Positions 45,215-56,600 of a stretch of 64,000 nt of DNA are shown piece by piece (within the stretch, counting starts at the first letter, position 1; every line of letters begins with the position of its first letter). A model generated the notes under the pieces. That model was given only the letters and a program-made list of their open reading frames with translations, searched no databases and was not told the DNA's origin. The translations under genes and the position numbers were made by a program. Source of the DNA: Chitinophagales bacterium (GTDB lineage: Bacteria; Bacteroidota; Bacteroidia; Chitinophagales; UBA2359); the NCBI GenBank assembly GCA_020636475.1, contig JACJXU010000006.1, positions 95,438-159,437 on the forward strand, given 5' to 3'.

Positions 45215-46237
45215 ATGAAAAACGATTTGATTTTACGCGCCATGCGCGGCGAAAACGTAGAACGCCCGCCCGTGTGGATAATGCGCCAAGCGGGAAGAGT
45301 GTTGCCGCAATACAGAGCGGTGAGAAACAGTGTTGCGGGATTTAAAGATTTGCTTAAAAATCCTGAATTGGCGTGTGAAGTGAGCATTCAGCCGGTGGAT
45401 ATTTTGGGCGTTGATGCCGCCATTATTTTTTCGGATATTCTGGTAGTACCCGAAGCGATGGGTTTTGGCTATGATATGATTGAAAAAAAAGGTCCGACAT
45501 TTAAAAAAACGCTACAAAGCGAAGCCGATGTCGCCCAGCTACAAATCGCGCCAAGTGGTAGTATTGATTATACCATAGCGGCAATAAAACTAACCAAAGC
45601 AGCCTTGAATGCGCGCGTGCCACTTATCGGTTTTGCCGGAGCTCCTTTTACTATTTTTTGCTATATGGTAGAAGGCGGAGGTTCCAAAACTTTTAGCAAA
45701 GCGCGTGCAATGATGTACCAAAATCCGGCTTTGGCGCATCAAATTTTACAAGCTATTACCCAAAGTACCATCAATTATTTGCAAGACCAAATACAAGCAG
45801 GCGTAGATATTTTGCAAATTTTTGACTCGTGGGCGGGTATTTCCGGCGAATACATCTACAATACTTTTTCTATTCCGTATCTACAGCAAATAAGTGTAGC
45901 CGTTGGCGACAAAGTGCCACTCACTATTTTTGCCAAAGATGCTTTTTTTGCCTTAGAAAAAATTGCTTCCATCCAACACTGCGCTACCGTTGGACTGGAC
46001 TGGACGGTAAGTGCCGATTACGCCAAGCGCAGGACAAACGGCAAATGTTTACAAGGAAATTTAGACCCGGCACAGTTGTACGCACCCGTGGCGGAAATAG
46101 AAAAAGCGACTCGTAAAATGTTGCAAGATTTTGGCAAAACAAAATATGTCGCCAATTTAGGACACGGTTTGTATCCCGATTTGCCCTTAGATAATGTAAA
46201 ATGTTTTGTGGAAACAATACAATCTTACGCATATTAA
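45215..46237 (+). CDS. hemE: Uroporphyrinogen decarboxylase
   Basis: HemE removes four carboxyl groups from uroporphyrinogen III. The 340 residues start with the usual MKNDLILRAMRGENVERPPV. The substrate arginines are in WIMRQAGRVLPQYRAVR, with FSDILVVPEAMGF, FAGAPFTIFCYMVEGGGSK and NLGHGLYPDLPLDNVKCFV. The length is standard. TrmO converges on it with a gap of 13 bases. Confidence 0.95.
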   Translation: MKNDLILRAMRGENVERPPVWIMRQAGRVLPQYRAVRNSVAGFKDLLKNPELACEVSIQPVDILGVDAAIIFSDILVVPEAMGFGYDMIEKKGPTFKKTLQSEADVAQLQIAPSGSIDYTIAAIKLTKAALNARVPLIGFAGAPFTIFCYMVEGGGSKTFSKARAMMYQNPALAHQILQAITQSTINYLQDQIQAGVDILQIFDSWAGISGEYIYNTFSIPYLQQISVAVGDKVPLTIFAKDAFFALEKIASIQHCATVGLDWTVSADYAKRRTNGKCLQGNLDPAQLYAPVAEIEKATRKMLQDFGKTKYVANLGHGLYPDLPLDNVKCFVETIQSYAY

Positions 46238-46250
46238 ACGGCAAATGGGT

Positions 46251-46721
46251 TTATTTTTTGGACTCCCAATAGTTTTTCATAACGGTTTGCGTCCATAGCG
46301 GCTGTTTTATTTCTCCTTGTACCTGAAATTCTTTCATCACGGGTTTTATATCCAAAACAGGCGTACCGTTTATAGCATCTAAGTTTTTCACCAAGAGTGT
46401 TCTATGGTTTCGGGCAAGTAGGACTGCCGTAGTAAGTCCCAGCTTATTGGGGCGGTTTTTGTTTCGTTGGGCAAATGTCCCTACTTTCGGTAGTTTCAGG
46501 TCATTTCTGGGGTGACGACATTGGGCAACAGCTTTGCTGTCTTCCACCTTGTCCATGTAAAAAATCACCTCCAAATGGGAAAAATTTTCGATGCCTTCCA
46601 ATGCGTTAGTAGAAATATTTTCGGCTAATACAATTTCCGAAAGCACTTCGCCCCAAAAATCATCTTCCATCGAAAATCGATTGTTTTTTACGTATCCGAT
46701 AGGACTTAATTCAATTTTCAT
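46251..46721 (-). CDS. TrmO/TsaA-like tRNA methyltransferase (UPF0066)
   Basis: This 156-residue beta-barrel-type methyltransferase resembles TrmO, which adds the N6-methyl group of m6t6A37 in tRNA-Thr. It shows LSPIGYVKNNR at the start, LEVIFYMDKVED, GTFAQRNKNRPNKLGLTTAVLL with the SAM-contacting Arg-Pro-Asn segment, and NLDAINGTPVLDIKPVMKEF. Some conserved residues differ from the E. coli protein, so the target position is inferred. Confidence 0.8.
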   Translation of the reverse strand: MKIELSPIGYVKNNRFSMEDDFWGEVLSEIVLAENISTNALEGIENFSHLEVIFYMDKVEDSKAVAQCRHPRNDLKLPKVGTFAQRNKNRPNKLGLTTAVLLARNHRTLLVKNLDAINGTPVLDIKPVMKEFQVQGEIKQPLWTQTVMKNYWESKK

Positions 46722-46744
46722 TTATATATATTGTGTTTAAAATA

Positions 46745-46779
46745 AGAAAGGAGACTACCCAATTCAGTAGCCTCCTTTT
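46745..46779 (-). terminator. Terminator of the outer-membrane protein gene
   Basis: On the minus strand AGGAGGCTAC pairs with GTAGTCTCCT (one mismatch) around a short loop, followed by TTCTTATTTT. It lies between the gene ending at 46844 and the start of TrmO. Confidence 0.6.
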
Positions 46780-46843
46780 ACTTTACACCTTATTAACTAT
46801 GAAAACATTTACGGTTAAAAACCAACAAATACTTTGCCAAAAT

Positions 46844-47536
46844 TTATAATATGAAAGAAAAATTGGCAAAATATCCGCGCAAGCCAAAGCTATCAGATGG
46901 CGCATATTGTGTACTTAGCGCATTTTGATATCCAACACCCACAGCCATTGTGCTACAACCTGCTAAATTAATTTCGGCACCTACCTGAACTTTAAAAGGC
47001 ACATACCAATTATTTACAGCTGTATTGGTTCTTATTTTCAAACCGGTATTTTCTTCTACGCTTGTTATATCGGCATTGATTAAATACTGTGGAGAAACGC
47101 CCGCTTGTGCATACAATTTAGTGCGTTTTCCAAGAATATTACTTCTACCTTTTATATATAAAGGCAAGTTCACATAATTCATGCTCTGTGAAAATTGGCT
47201 TTCTTCAACGTATTCGCCGTGTGCTCCATCGAAAACAGTTTGTTCGATGCTACTTTGTTGGTAAACGGTATAACCCGCGCCTGCACCAACCAAAAGATTT
47301 TTTCCGGCAACAAAATGCTCTAAGGCAAATTCCACATCGTAGCCATAGCCTTTTTCATTACTGTCACCACTTTGGTTGTGTAGCAACATAGGCTGAACAT
47401 TGATAAGCATACGATTTTTGGCAAAACTGTGTTTACACGCTGCACCAATGTGTGCTGCATCGTCTGCTTGCTGTGCAAATAAATTGGCATTTACTAAAAA
47501 TGCACAAACGAATAAAAAAAAGAATGGATTTTTCAT
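46844..47536 (-). CDS. Outer-membrane beta-barrel protein
   Basis: This 230-residue protein has a signal peptide (FFFLFVCAFLVNANLFAQ). The mature part shows amphipathic strands ending in aromatic residues, for example LLVGAGAGYTVYQQ, LPLYIKGR and MAVGVGYQNAL, and it ends YFANFSFIL, a typical barrel C-terminus. It resembles the PorT/OmpA-like barrel group of Bacteroidota, with about eight strands. Its function is unknown. A good promoter is 160 bases upstream. Confidence 0.78.
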   Translation of the reverse strand: MKNPFFFLFVCAFLVNANLFAQQADDAAHIGAACKHSFAKNRMLINVQPMLLHNQSGDSNEKGYGYDVEFALEHFVAGKNLLVGAGAGYTVYQQSSIEQTVFDGAHGEYVEESQFSQSMNYVNLPLYIKGRSNILGKRTKLYAQAGVSPQYLINADITSVEENTGLKIRTNTAVNNWYVPFKVQVGAEINLAGCSTMAVGVGYQNALSTQYAPSDSFGLRGYFANFSFIL

Positions 47537-47693
47537 AAATTTACTTTTTATTGAATTTAATTATTAATCAAATAATTGACGCATCACTAAGCAACTGATT
47601 GTCATACAAAAGTTACTTGTAAGATTGCATTAAAATGAATAAAAGTAAAGTTATGCTATAGGCAAGATTATATATTATATATAAAAACGGCTG

Positions 47694-47725
47694 CAAAGGT
47701 ATAAATTATTGTGGGATAATCCAAA
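47694..47725 (-). promoter_or_regulatory. Promoter of the outer-membrane barrel gene
   Basis: The minus strand reads TTTG (47725-47722), then 20 bases, then TACCTTTG (47701-47694). This is the best promoter match in the window. It leaves a leader of about 150 bases before the ATG at 47536, in which I see no obvious structure. Confidence 0.65.
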
Positions 47726-47791
47726 TTTTTTTAGAAAAAATAAAAAATTTTACGAAAAAATAAAAAAACACCTGAAGTTGAAAAAAACATG

Positions 47792-47799
47792 TAACTTTG
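47792..47799 (+). promoter_or_regulatory. -7 element of tRNA-fMet
   Basis: TAACTTTG matches TAnnTTTG, 20 bases before the tRNA 5' end. Confidence 0.6.
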
Positions 47800-47818
47800 C
47801 AGACCAAATTGATAACAC

Positions 47819-47891
<73 letters not shown>

Positions 47892-47900
47892 CTAAATATA

Positions 47901-47936
47901 AAGTCGGCTGTATTGTTTTTGCAGCCGACTTTTTTT
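47901..47936 (+). terminator. Terminator after tRNA-fMet
   Basis: AAGTCGGCTG (47901-47910) pairs exactly with CAGCCGACTT (47922-47931), followed by TTTTTT. Confidence 0.85.
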
Positions 47937-47991
47937 ATAAAAATGTATCGGGCAAGTAAACTTGCTTGTTTGGAATACTGCATAATTAAAG

Positions 47992-48879
47992 ATGGCACAC
48001 GAAAACTTTAAAGCCGGTTTTGTAAACATTTTAGGAAAACCCAATGCCGGAAAATCTACCTTACTTAATCTTTTGGTGGGCGAACGCTTGGCAATCGTTA
48101 CCCAAAAAGCACAAACTACCCGTCATCGCATTGTAGGAATTGTAAACGAACCCGACTGCCAAATCATTTTTTCCGATACGCCAGGCATTATCCAACCTAA
48201 ATACCAACTTCAGTCGGCAATGATGAAAGCTGTAATGAGTTGCATTGACGACACCGACGTACTCTTATTAGTGGTAAGTCCTGCCGACCAGAAAGATAGT
48301 GAAGCAATTGTAGAAATAGCAAAAAAGATAAAAGGAGAGATTATTCTTGTATTCAATAAAACAGACCTACTTATGCCCGAAGCCTTGGCGCAGCAGTTGC
48401 AGTTTTGGCAAGAAAAAGTGACGGCAGCACATTATGTACCTGTATCTGCGCTGCAAAATAAGGGTATTGATATCGTTAAAAAACATATCGTAAGTTTGCT
48501 TCCTTTGCATCCGCCCTATTTTCAGGAAGACGCGCTTACCGACCGAACCGAACGATTTTTCGTGTCCGAGATTATACGGGAAAAAATACTGTTGCAATAC
48601 GCGCAAGAAATACCTTATTCGGTAGAGGTAGTGATTGACGCTTTTAAAGAAAAAGAAGAACTAACGAGCATCCGTGCCGAAATATTGGTGAATAGAAACT
48701 CTCAAAAAGCCATTATTATAGGAAAAGGAGGCGAATCAATCAAAAAATTAGGCATTGAAGCGCGAAAAGACATTGAAAAGTTTTTAGATACAAAGGTTTT
48801 TTTAGAATTATTTGTAAAAGTAGCACCCAAATGGCGTGAAAATGCACAAAGTCTTAAAAAGTTAGGTTACGATATATAA
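47992..48879 (+). CDS. era: GTPase Era
   Basis: This 295-residue ribosome-assembly GTPase binds the 3' end of 16S rRNA. G1 is GKPNAGKST (residues 15-23), G3 is DTPGI, G4 is NKTD. The C-terminal KH domain includes IIIGKGGESIKKLGIEAR and FLELFVKVAPKWRE. It is followed 84 bases on by der, so two ribosome-assembly GTPases are probably co-transcribed. Confidence 0.96.
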   Translation: MAHENFKAGFVNILGKPNAGKSTLLNLLVGERLAIVTQKAQTTRHRIVGIVNEPDCQIIFSDTPGIIQPKYQLQSAMMKAVMSCIDDTDVLLLVVSPADQKDSEAIVEIAKKIKGEIILVFNKTDLLMPEALAQQLQFWQEKVTAAHYVPVSALQNKGIDIVKKHIVSLLPLHPPYFQEDALTDRTERFFVSEIIREKILLQYAQEIPYSVEVVIDAFKEKEELTSIRAEILVNRNSQKAIIIGKGGESIKKLGIEARKDIEKFLDTKVFLELFVKVAPKWRENAQSLKKLGYDI

Positions 48880-48963
48880 TATAGTATTGTATAGAATAGT
48901 GTGCATTTATTGAATAGTATTATATACAGCAAAAAATAAACTATTAAAAAATATATAAATAGT

Positions 48964-50277
48964 ATGAGTTTTACGGTAGCAATAATAGGAAGGCCCAATG
49001 TTGGAAAATCTACGCTTTTTAACAGAATGGTAGGAAGCCGCGATTCTATTGTGGACAATTTAAGTGGCGTAACGCGCGACCGACAATACGGAATTTCTTA
49101 TTGGAATGGCAAGGAATTTAATGTAATAGACACGGGTGGATTTGTACCGCGCAGTGAAGATGTTTTTGAAGCTGCGATAAGAGAACAAGTGGAAATTGCT
49201 ATCCAAGAGTCCAATTTGATTGTATTTATGACCGATGTTACAACGGGAATTACCGATTTGGACGATGAAATGGCAAACATGCTACGCCAAACTACCAAGC
49301 CTGTATTGCTCCTTGTAAACAAAGTGGACAATGCCAATCGACTTCTGGAAGCCCAAGAGTTTTGGCGGTTTGGTTTTGAAAATACCTTTTTTGTATCGTC
49401 TATAACAGGAAGCGGCTCGGGCGAAATGCTTGATAAACTTACAGAATATATTAGCGAAGAAGATGCGGTATTAGACAATACAGACCATATTGCAAAAATA
49501 GCCATTATTGGGCAGCCCAATGTAGGAAAATCGTCTTTGACCAATGCTTTGCTTGGTGAAACACGCAACATTGTAACGCCTATTGCCGGCACTACGCGCG
49601 ACACCATTCATAGTATGTACAACAACTTTGGCATGGAAGCAATGCTTATTGATACAGCGGGCATACGCAAAAAAACGCGTACCATGGAAAATTTGGAGTT
49701 TTATTCCATTATCCGTGCCTTCAAAGCCATTGACGAAGCCGATGTGGTAATGCTCGTAATAGATGCAGAGAACGGCTTGGAAGCACAAGACCTTTCTTTG
49801 TATCGATTAGTCGAAAAAAAACACAAAGGGATTATAGTATTGGTAAACAAATGGGATCTCGTTACAGACAAAGAAACCAATACTGCACGCGACTACGAAG
49901 CATTTATCAAAAAGCGTTTAGCACCTTTTAATGATGTACCGATTTTGTTTATTTCGGCTTTAGAAAAAACACGTATTTATAAAGCAATGGAAATGGCACT
50001 GGCGATAAATGAAAAAAGAAAAAAACGTGTTACTACCTCCGAGCTAAACAACTGGTTGGCAGAAGTAACACAAGCCTATCAACCACCCATTATAAAAGGA
50101 AAGAAACCTAAAATAAAATACCTTACCCAACTACCATTGGCGTATCCGAGTTTTGCATTTTTCTGCAATTTGCCGCAATATATAAAAGAACCGTATAAAA
50201 ATTATTTGCAAAATAAGTTCAGAGCCAACTGGGATTTTACGGGAGTTCCGGTAACATTTTACTTTAGAAAAAAGTAA
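48964..50277 (+). CDS. der: GTPase Der (EngA)
   Basis: This 437-residue protein has the two tandem GTPase domains that define Der. The first has GRPNVGKST (9-17), DTGGFV and NKVD. The second has GQPNVGKSS from about residue 183, DTAGIRKKTR and NKWD. The C-terminal KH-like domain ends GVPVTFYFRKK. It acts in 50S ribosome assembly. Confidence 0.96.
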   Translation: MSFTVAIIGRPNVGKSTLFNRMVGSRDSIVDNLSGVTRDRQYGISYWNGKEFNVIDTGGFVPRSEDVFEAAIREQVEIAIQESNLIVFMTDVTTGITDLDDEMANMLRQTTKPVLLLVNKVDNANRLLEAQEFWRFGFENTFFVSSITGSGSGEMLDKLTEYISEEDAVLDNTDHIAKIAIIGQPNVGKSSLTNALLGETRNIVTPIAGTTRDTIHSMYNNFGMEAMLIDTAGIRKKTRTMENLEFYSIIRAFKAIDEADVVMLVIDAENGLEAQDLSLYRLVEKKHKGIIVLVNKWDLVTDKETNTARDYEAFIKKRLAPFNDVPILFISALEKTRIYKAMEMALAINEKRKKRVTTSELNNWLAEVTQAYQPPIIKGKKPKIKYLTQLPLAYPSFAFFCNLPQYIKEPYKNYLQNKFRANWDFTGVPVTFYFRKK

Positions 50278-50609
50278 AAAGGACATAAAATGTCTGAAAG
50301 AATAAGGAAAAAGGGATAAAAGAAGTTACTTCTTAAAAAGGGTTCGTCATGATTTCGATGTAAACCCAGATAAGCGTTTATTTCTTAAAATATATAACAG
50401 AACTATATTAAGAATAGACACTTTTCGCCTAAATAGTTTAAATACTTAAACATAAATTTGCTGTTTAAAAGATAAGCATTTGACGAATAATTATATGTGC
50501 TTTGTTTTTACTGTTGTTGTAAATGTTTTTTGATATTCAAAGTGATATTTAAAATCTTAATGTTATCAATAATCGTGCCAAAAAAATAAATCTTAAAAAT
50601 TTCTTATAT
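50278..50609. other. Non-coding leader before the giant surface protein gene
   Basis: No gene is seen in this A/T-rich stretch. TAAATTTG at 50453-50460 is a -7 candidate for the plus strand, with no clear TTTG at -33. It would leave a leader of about 145 bases before ATG 50610. Confidence 0.5.
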
Positions 50610-53600
50610 ATGAAAAAAAATTATTTCTTATTTTTACTGCTCTTTTTTGCTCAGGCAATACCTATGGGTTTGTTTGGGCAAATTGACCAATTTCCTTGTG
50701 AGCCTACAGGGGGTGGAACATTAGTTGAAGTAGGTGGTCTTGGTGTTGACGGAGGTAGTCAGCAATATTGTATCACTTATGCTAGCTTAGGAATTAATCC
50801 TTCCTATATTGATAAGGTAGAGCTTGTTTATTACTCTGATATTAATGGCATAGATTGTCATCCTACATCAGTAACTTTATCAACAGGCTCAAACAGTCAA
50901 ACATATACCCAAGCCAATGCAACTACGGTTGAATATGGTGGGTTAGTTTGGAGACGAACTGTTACTAATAATTTTGGCACATCCGCTTGTATAAAAACTA
51001 ATAGCGGACATGTGGCTTGTAGTGCGTCTTCATTTGTTGTATTCGTTTATTATTCTCCACCAGAAGCGGTGGGTGGTATTACTACGATTATAAGTCCCAA
51101 TCATGTGTATTATCACAACGGGGGTGTGGATTGTTTTTCACAAACAATTCCTTTAGCAGTAGATGACCTAACTTCTACAAAAAATATTGTTATAGATGTT
51201 ATTGTCGGCGATGTTGAAGCTAACGACCCGCGAACCATAACATTTGATTTTACTGCTTGTGGCGTGCATTATCATCAAGCAATAGATATAGACCCCAACT
51301 TAGGAGACGAAACAGGATCTTATTCATTCACATTAAATAATGTTCCTGCAACTTGTTCTTCTTTAGATGTGGATATATGTTCTGTAGCCGCAGATAATGG
51401 ACAATCATTTATGCCTTTTGGTGTTGTTGTAGATGGTTCTGACGCTTGTTCAACTTGCTTGTCTCTTTCCGCTCAAATTCAATCTCAGGACGAAACTTGT
51501 TCGTTTAATGATGGTTCCATTACAGCAACTGCGTCAGGAGGAACGCCTCCTTACTCTTATGCTTGGAGTAATGGTACAAACCAGTCGTCTTCTGGCGGAA
51601 GCACTATTAATGGATTAAGTGCCGGTAATTATTCCGTAACAATTACAGATGCATCGGGCTGTGAAATTGTGCGCAATAGAACAATCAACCCTCCTTCAGG
51701 CTGTGGCTGCGAAGTGACTTACACAGTACAGCCGGCATCATGCGGGCAGTGTGATGGCGTAATCGTTTTAGATGCGCCTGATAATTTGATAAATGGTCAA
51801 AATCAATGGTATTTTGAATTTTTTGAAAACGGAACGGCAACTGCGCCGGTAGCAAAAATAAATGCTACTTTTTTCCCGCCCGAACAATTTGACCAACTTT
51901 GTCCCGGTACTTATAGTGTAAAAGTAACGGGGAAAGCTGGTGCCATAAATGGCTGTTCGCAAACAATCACCAATATTGTAGTGCCAGAGGCTCCCTGTCC
52001 ACCGCCTCCTTCTGATTGTCAGGAATGGGTGGTTTTTCTGAGTGAATTACAATCTAACCCTAATACAACTGTGTATGATTTTGCTAATCCAGGCCAGCAA
52101 TTATACAATGAATGTTTGGGTACAGATCCAGGTGGGGGAGAGGGTATTGCTATCAACCCGCAAAATGGTACAATTTATATTGGTAACAGCGACAATAGTA
52201 CTGTTGAAGTGTGGGATGGTCCAACGCAAACACTGCTTGCCACATGGCCTATTAGCGGAGGATTGTTAGATGTGGCTTTGTCCATAGATTATACTAAGCT
52301 TTATGTGGTGTCTTATGATGTATTGCGTATATTGAACTCAACTACCGGAGCAATAATAAGTAATTGTGATTTAAGTGCTTATAATGGAACTGGTGGATTA
52401 TGGGGTGTAACCGAATCGCCACTTAATGGATATCTTTACATTACTTACGGTTGGAATCAATCAAGTACTACCGGAATTTTAGTCGTAAACCCTGCCAACT
52501 GTCAAGTAGTTAATCAGTTTGCCACAGCTTCAACAGCGGGCAATTATCCATGGGGGTTTGTGGGAATTGTAGCGGATTACGACGGTACTTTGTGGGCGGT
52601 TAGAAATAACTTGATAGGATTAGATGATTATGTAGTACATTATTCCTCTAATGGAAGTGTAATAAATCAATGTAAACTCACAGGAAGTAGTTTTTGGGAT
52701 ATTGCTATCGGTCCGGACAATAACATCTATGTTACCTCAATGCAAAACTCTGAGGTCTATAAGATTGATAGGAATACCTGTCAACAAACTACTTTCATTC
52801 ATTATACAAATGAATGGGCAAAAGGCTTGGCTTTTGGTTGTAGAGATTTAGTATGTGATAAGCCTTGTCCGGTAATTGCACTAAATGAAACCGTGACTCA
52901 ACCAACTTGCACTAATCCACAAGGTTCTATCAGTTTAAGCCCAAGTGGAGGTGTTGCACCTTATACTTTCTCATGGAGCAATGGACAAACTGGTTCGTCT
53001 ATTTCCAATTTAACGGGCGGTACTTATTCAGTAATGGTAAAAGATGCCAATGGTTGTGAATCTTCTAAATCTTTTTCCTTACAAGGTGCCAATATTCCTA
53101 GCGTATCAATTACTGCTTCTGGTAGTGCTACTTGTAACGGTACGAGTGGAGCAAGCCTTACAGCCAATCCATCAGGTGGAGTGTCGCCATATACTTATGT
53201 ATGGAGTAATGGAGCTACTACTAAAACTATAAATAACGTACAAGCAGGAGCTTATACCGTTGTGATGACCGATTCACAAGGTTGTGTCGCACAAGCAAAT
53301 TATACCGTAACAGCACCTATTCCACCGACTGTAACTATTTCTACCACAGGTACGCCGGGCTGTAACGGTGCTGGTAATGCGCAGCTTACAGCTAATCCGA
53401 GCGGTGGTTCTTCGCCTTATACCTATGTATGGAGTAACGGAGCCACTACTAAGAGTATTAGCAATGTACCTTCAGGTACTTATTCTGTAACCGTTACAGA
53501 TAGCAAAGGATGTACATCGTTGGCTTTATATACGTTAACTGACCCTGCAGCACCAACAGTTTCTATTTCTACCTCCGGCAATGTGAGTTGCGATGGAGAA

Positions 53601-56600
53601 GGGGGCGTGAATTTAACAGCGAATGCTAGTGGAGGAAAAAGCCCTTATACTTATTTATGGAGTACAGGTACTACTACACAAACTATTAGTAATGTAGGAG
53701 AAGGCACCTATTTTGTAACCGTAACAGATGCTAATAACTGTACTGCCGAAGCTGCATATACAATTAATGCTCCTGCGCCAATGGAAGCAAGCGTTACAGC
53801 AAAAACCGATGAAACTTGCGATGGTAGTAACAATGGTTCTGCAACCGTAACTGTTTCTGGTGGTACACCGGCTTATACGGTTCAGTGGAAATTAAATGGC
53901 TCTGTGGTAAAAACCGGATTGTCTGTAACAGGTTTGGCAGATGGTTTCTACTCTGTAGAAGTAACCGATAGCAAAGGTTGTAAAGCTTATACAAGTGTTG
54001 AAATTGGACAAGGGGTAATTTTAGCACCTTCTGTTAGTGTAAATGATGCAGACTGTGGTAAAAGTAATGGCTCAATTACTGTTTCTGTAGGTAGTGCCGG
54101 AACATATAGTTATACCTTAACTCCCGGAAATATAACCGCAACCAGTGGCTCATCTTATACTTTTGAGAATTTGAGTGGTGGAACTTATTCAATAAGCATT
54201 GCCTCTAATGTGGGAAGTTGCACAACTACCGTTCCCAATATCAATGTTTCGGGTCCTGGTCAGCCGGCAATCGTATTTACAGCGAATCCTGTAGATTGTG
54301 ATAACCAAGGTGGTTCGATTACTGCAACTGTAAGCGGAGGACAGTCTCCTTATACCTTTGTTTGGAGCGATGGAACAGTTGAAACTACATCAGGCGTATC
54401 TACGATTGATAACTTAGCTCCCGGAACATATATGCTAACCGTAACAGATGCAGAAGACTGTGAGGCGATAGGCGCGTACAATTTGCCGCAAAAATATCCG
54501 GTAGATGTAACCATAATTTCTAAAACTGATGAAATATGTTCAGGTGCTGCCGATGGAACTGCTTCCGTAGCTATAAGTGGCGGAAGTGGAACGTACAGCA
54601 GTATTCAGTGGCAACTAAATGGCACAACCGTAAAAACCGGAAACTCTGTAAGCGGATTAGCCGCAGGGTATTACACAGTTATTGTAACGGATAGCGAAGG
54701 TTGTACAGGCTTAGCAAATGTTGAAATATTGGAAGGATTAGAAGTTTCTCCTACCATACAAGTAGAGGCAGCCGATTGTGACAAAAACAATGGTTCTATT
54801 ACTGTTTTTGCAGGTTCTGCCGGAACATTTACCTACGTTTTAAATCCGGGTAATATTACTGCAACTACCGGAGCGAGTCATATTTTTGAAAATCTTTCAG
54901 GTGGAACTTACTCTGTTACCGTAACATCTGAAGAAGGCTGTGAAGGTGTTGTAAGTGGAATTAACGTTTCCGGACCCGATTCACCTTCTGTAACCGTAGC
55001 AATTAACAACGAAGTAGATTGCTACAATCAAGGTGGTAGTATGACAGCAACAGCTACTGGCGGAACACCTCCGTATATGTTTATTTGGAGTAATGGTTTT
55101 GTGCAAACAGTAAGTGCTGCACCTTATACTTCTTCGATAAATAATTTATTGTCTGGCTCATACTCAGTTACTGTGCGTGATGATAATAATTGTGAAGCAG
55201 TAGGTGGTGCTACCTTAATTCCTAATACACCAATTAATATCGATATTACTGCCATAACACATGAAACTTGTTTTGGTGAAAATGACGGTACTGCTACGAT
55301 TGAAGTATCGGGCGGTTCACCAAATTATACGATTGTCTGGAAATTAAATGGACAAACAGTAGCGCAAGGTTTATCGGTTACCGATTTGAAACCGGGCTTC
55401 TATTTAGTAGAAGTAACCGACAGCAAAGGATGTAAGGAAACAGCCAATATCCAAATTGAGCAAGGTGTGGCACCAACACCCGGAACTTTGGTAGTACAAG
55501 ACCCGATTAATGGAATGTTTTGTTCTAACAATAAAGTAACGGCTCTAACGGCAACACCTCCTTCTATTCCGGCAGGTTTCCAAGCCTTGTATTTATTATC
55601 ACAAAATAATGTGGTAGTGGCTGTTAGTGCTGTTCCGCAATTTGGACCAGGTCTTCCTCCTGGCGATTATATGATTCACTCATTAGTTTACAATAGTGCA
55701 TCATTCAATACAGCAAGTATTATTCCTAACTCTACTACTATTTCTCAAATAAATAGTACATTAATTCAAGGTGGGGGAACAATTTGTGCCGCGCTGTTGG
55801 TACAAGGTCCAACCTTTACCATCGAACCTTGCGAAATTGATTTGGAATTAACCAAAACTGCCAGTGTTCCTGCCGGTTCAAATGTAACTATTGGCGACAC
55901 CTTTACTTATACGCTAAGTGTCATCAACAAAGGTCCTGCACAGGCTACAGGTGTAGTTGTTTTAGATAATTTACCAAGTCAGCTACAATTTATCAGTGCT
56001 TCGGGCGGTGCATACTCACCCGGAACCGGAGAATGGACGGTAGGAACATTGAATGTAAACCAAACAAAAACAATTAATCTTACCGTAAAAGTGATTGATA
56101 GTGGCGAAATTTACAACCTTGCTCAAGTAAGCGAAGCTGACCAGCCGGATGTAGATTCTGAGCCGGGTAACTTAGGCGATACACCAGCAGAAGACGATGA
56201 AGACGACTATCCATTAACAGGTGTAGGCTTAATAGATTTAGAATTAAACAAAACAACAAATGTTACCGAAGCTGGTGTGGGTGACGATATTGTTTACACC
56301 ATTACCGTAACAAACTTAGGCCCAAGTGTAGCTACTGGTGTAACAGTTGGCGACCAACTTCCTGCGCAATTACAATACGTAAGCAGCGATGCTTCACAAG
56401 GTAGTTATGCTGGCGATACTTGGACTATCGGCACTATTGAAGTGGGTAAAACAGTTACATTAGACATTACCGCAACTGTACTGCAAGCAGGTAGCATTAC
56501 CAATATTGCACAAGTAACTGACGCAAATGAAGAAGATGTAGACTCTACGCCAGACAATAATGACCCGAATGAAGATGACCAAGACGATACAACCATCACC

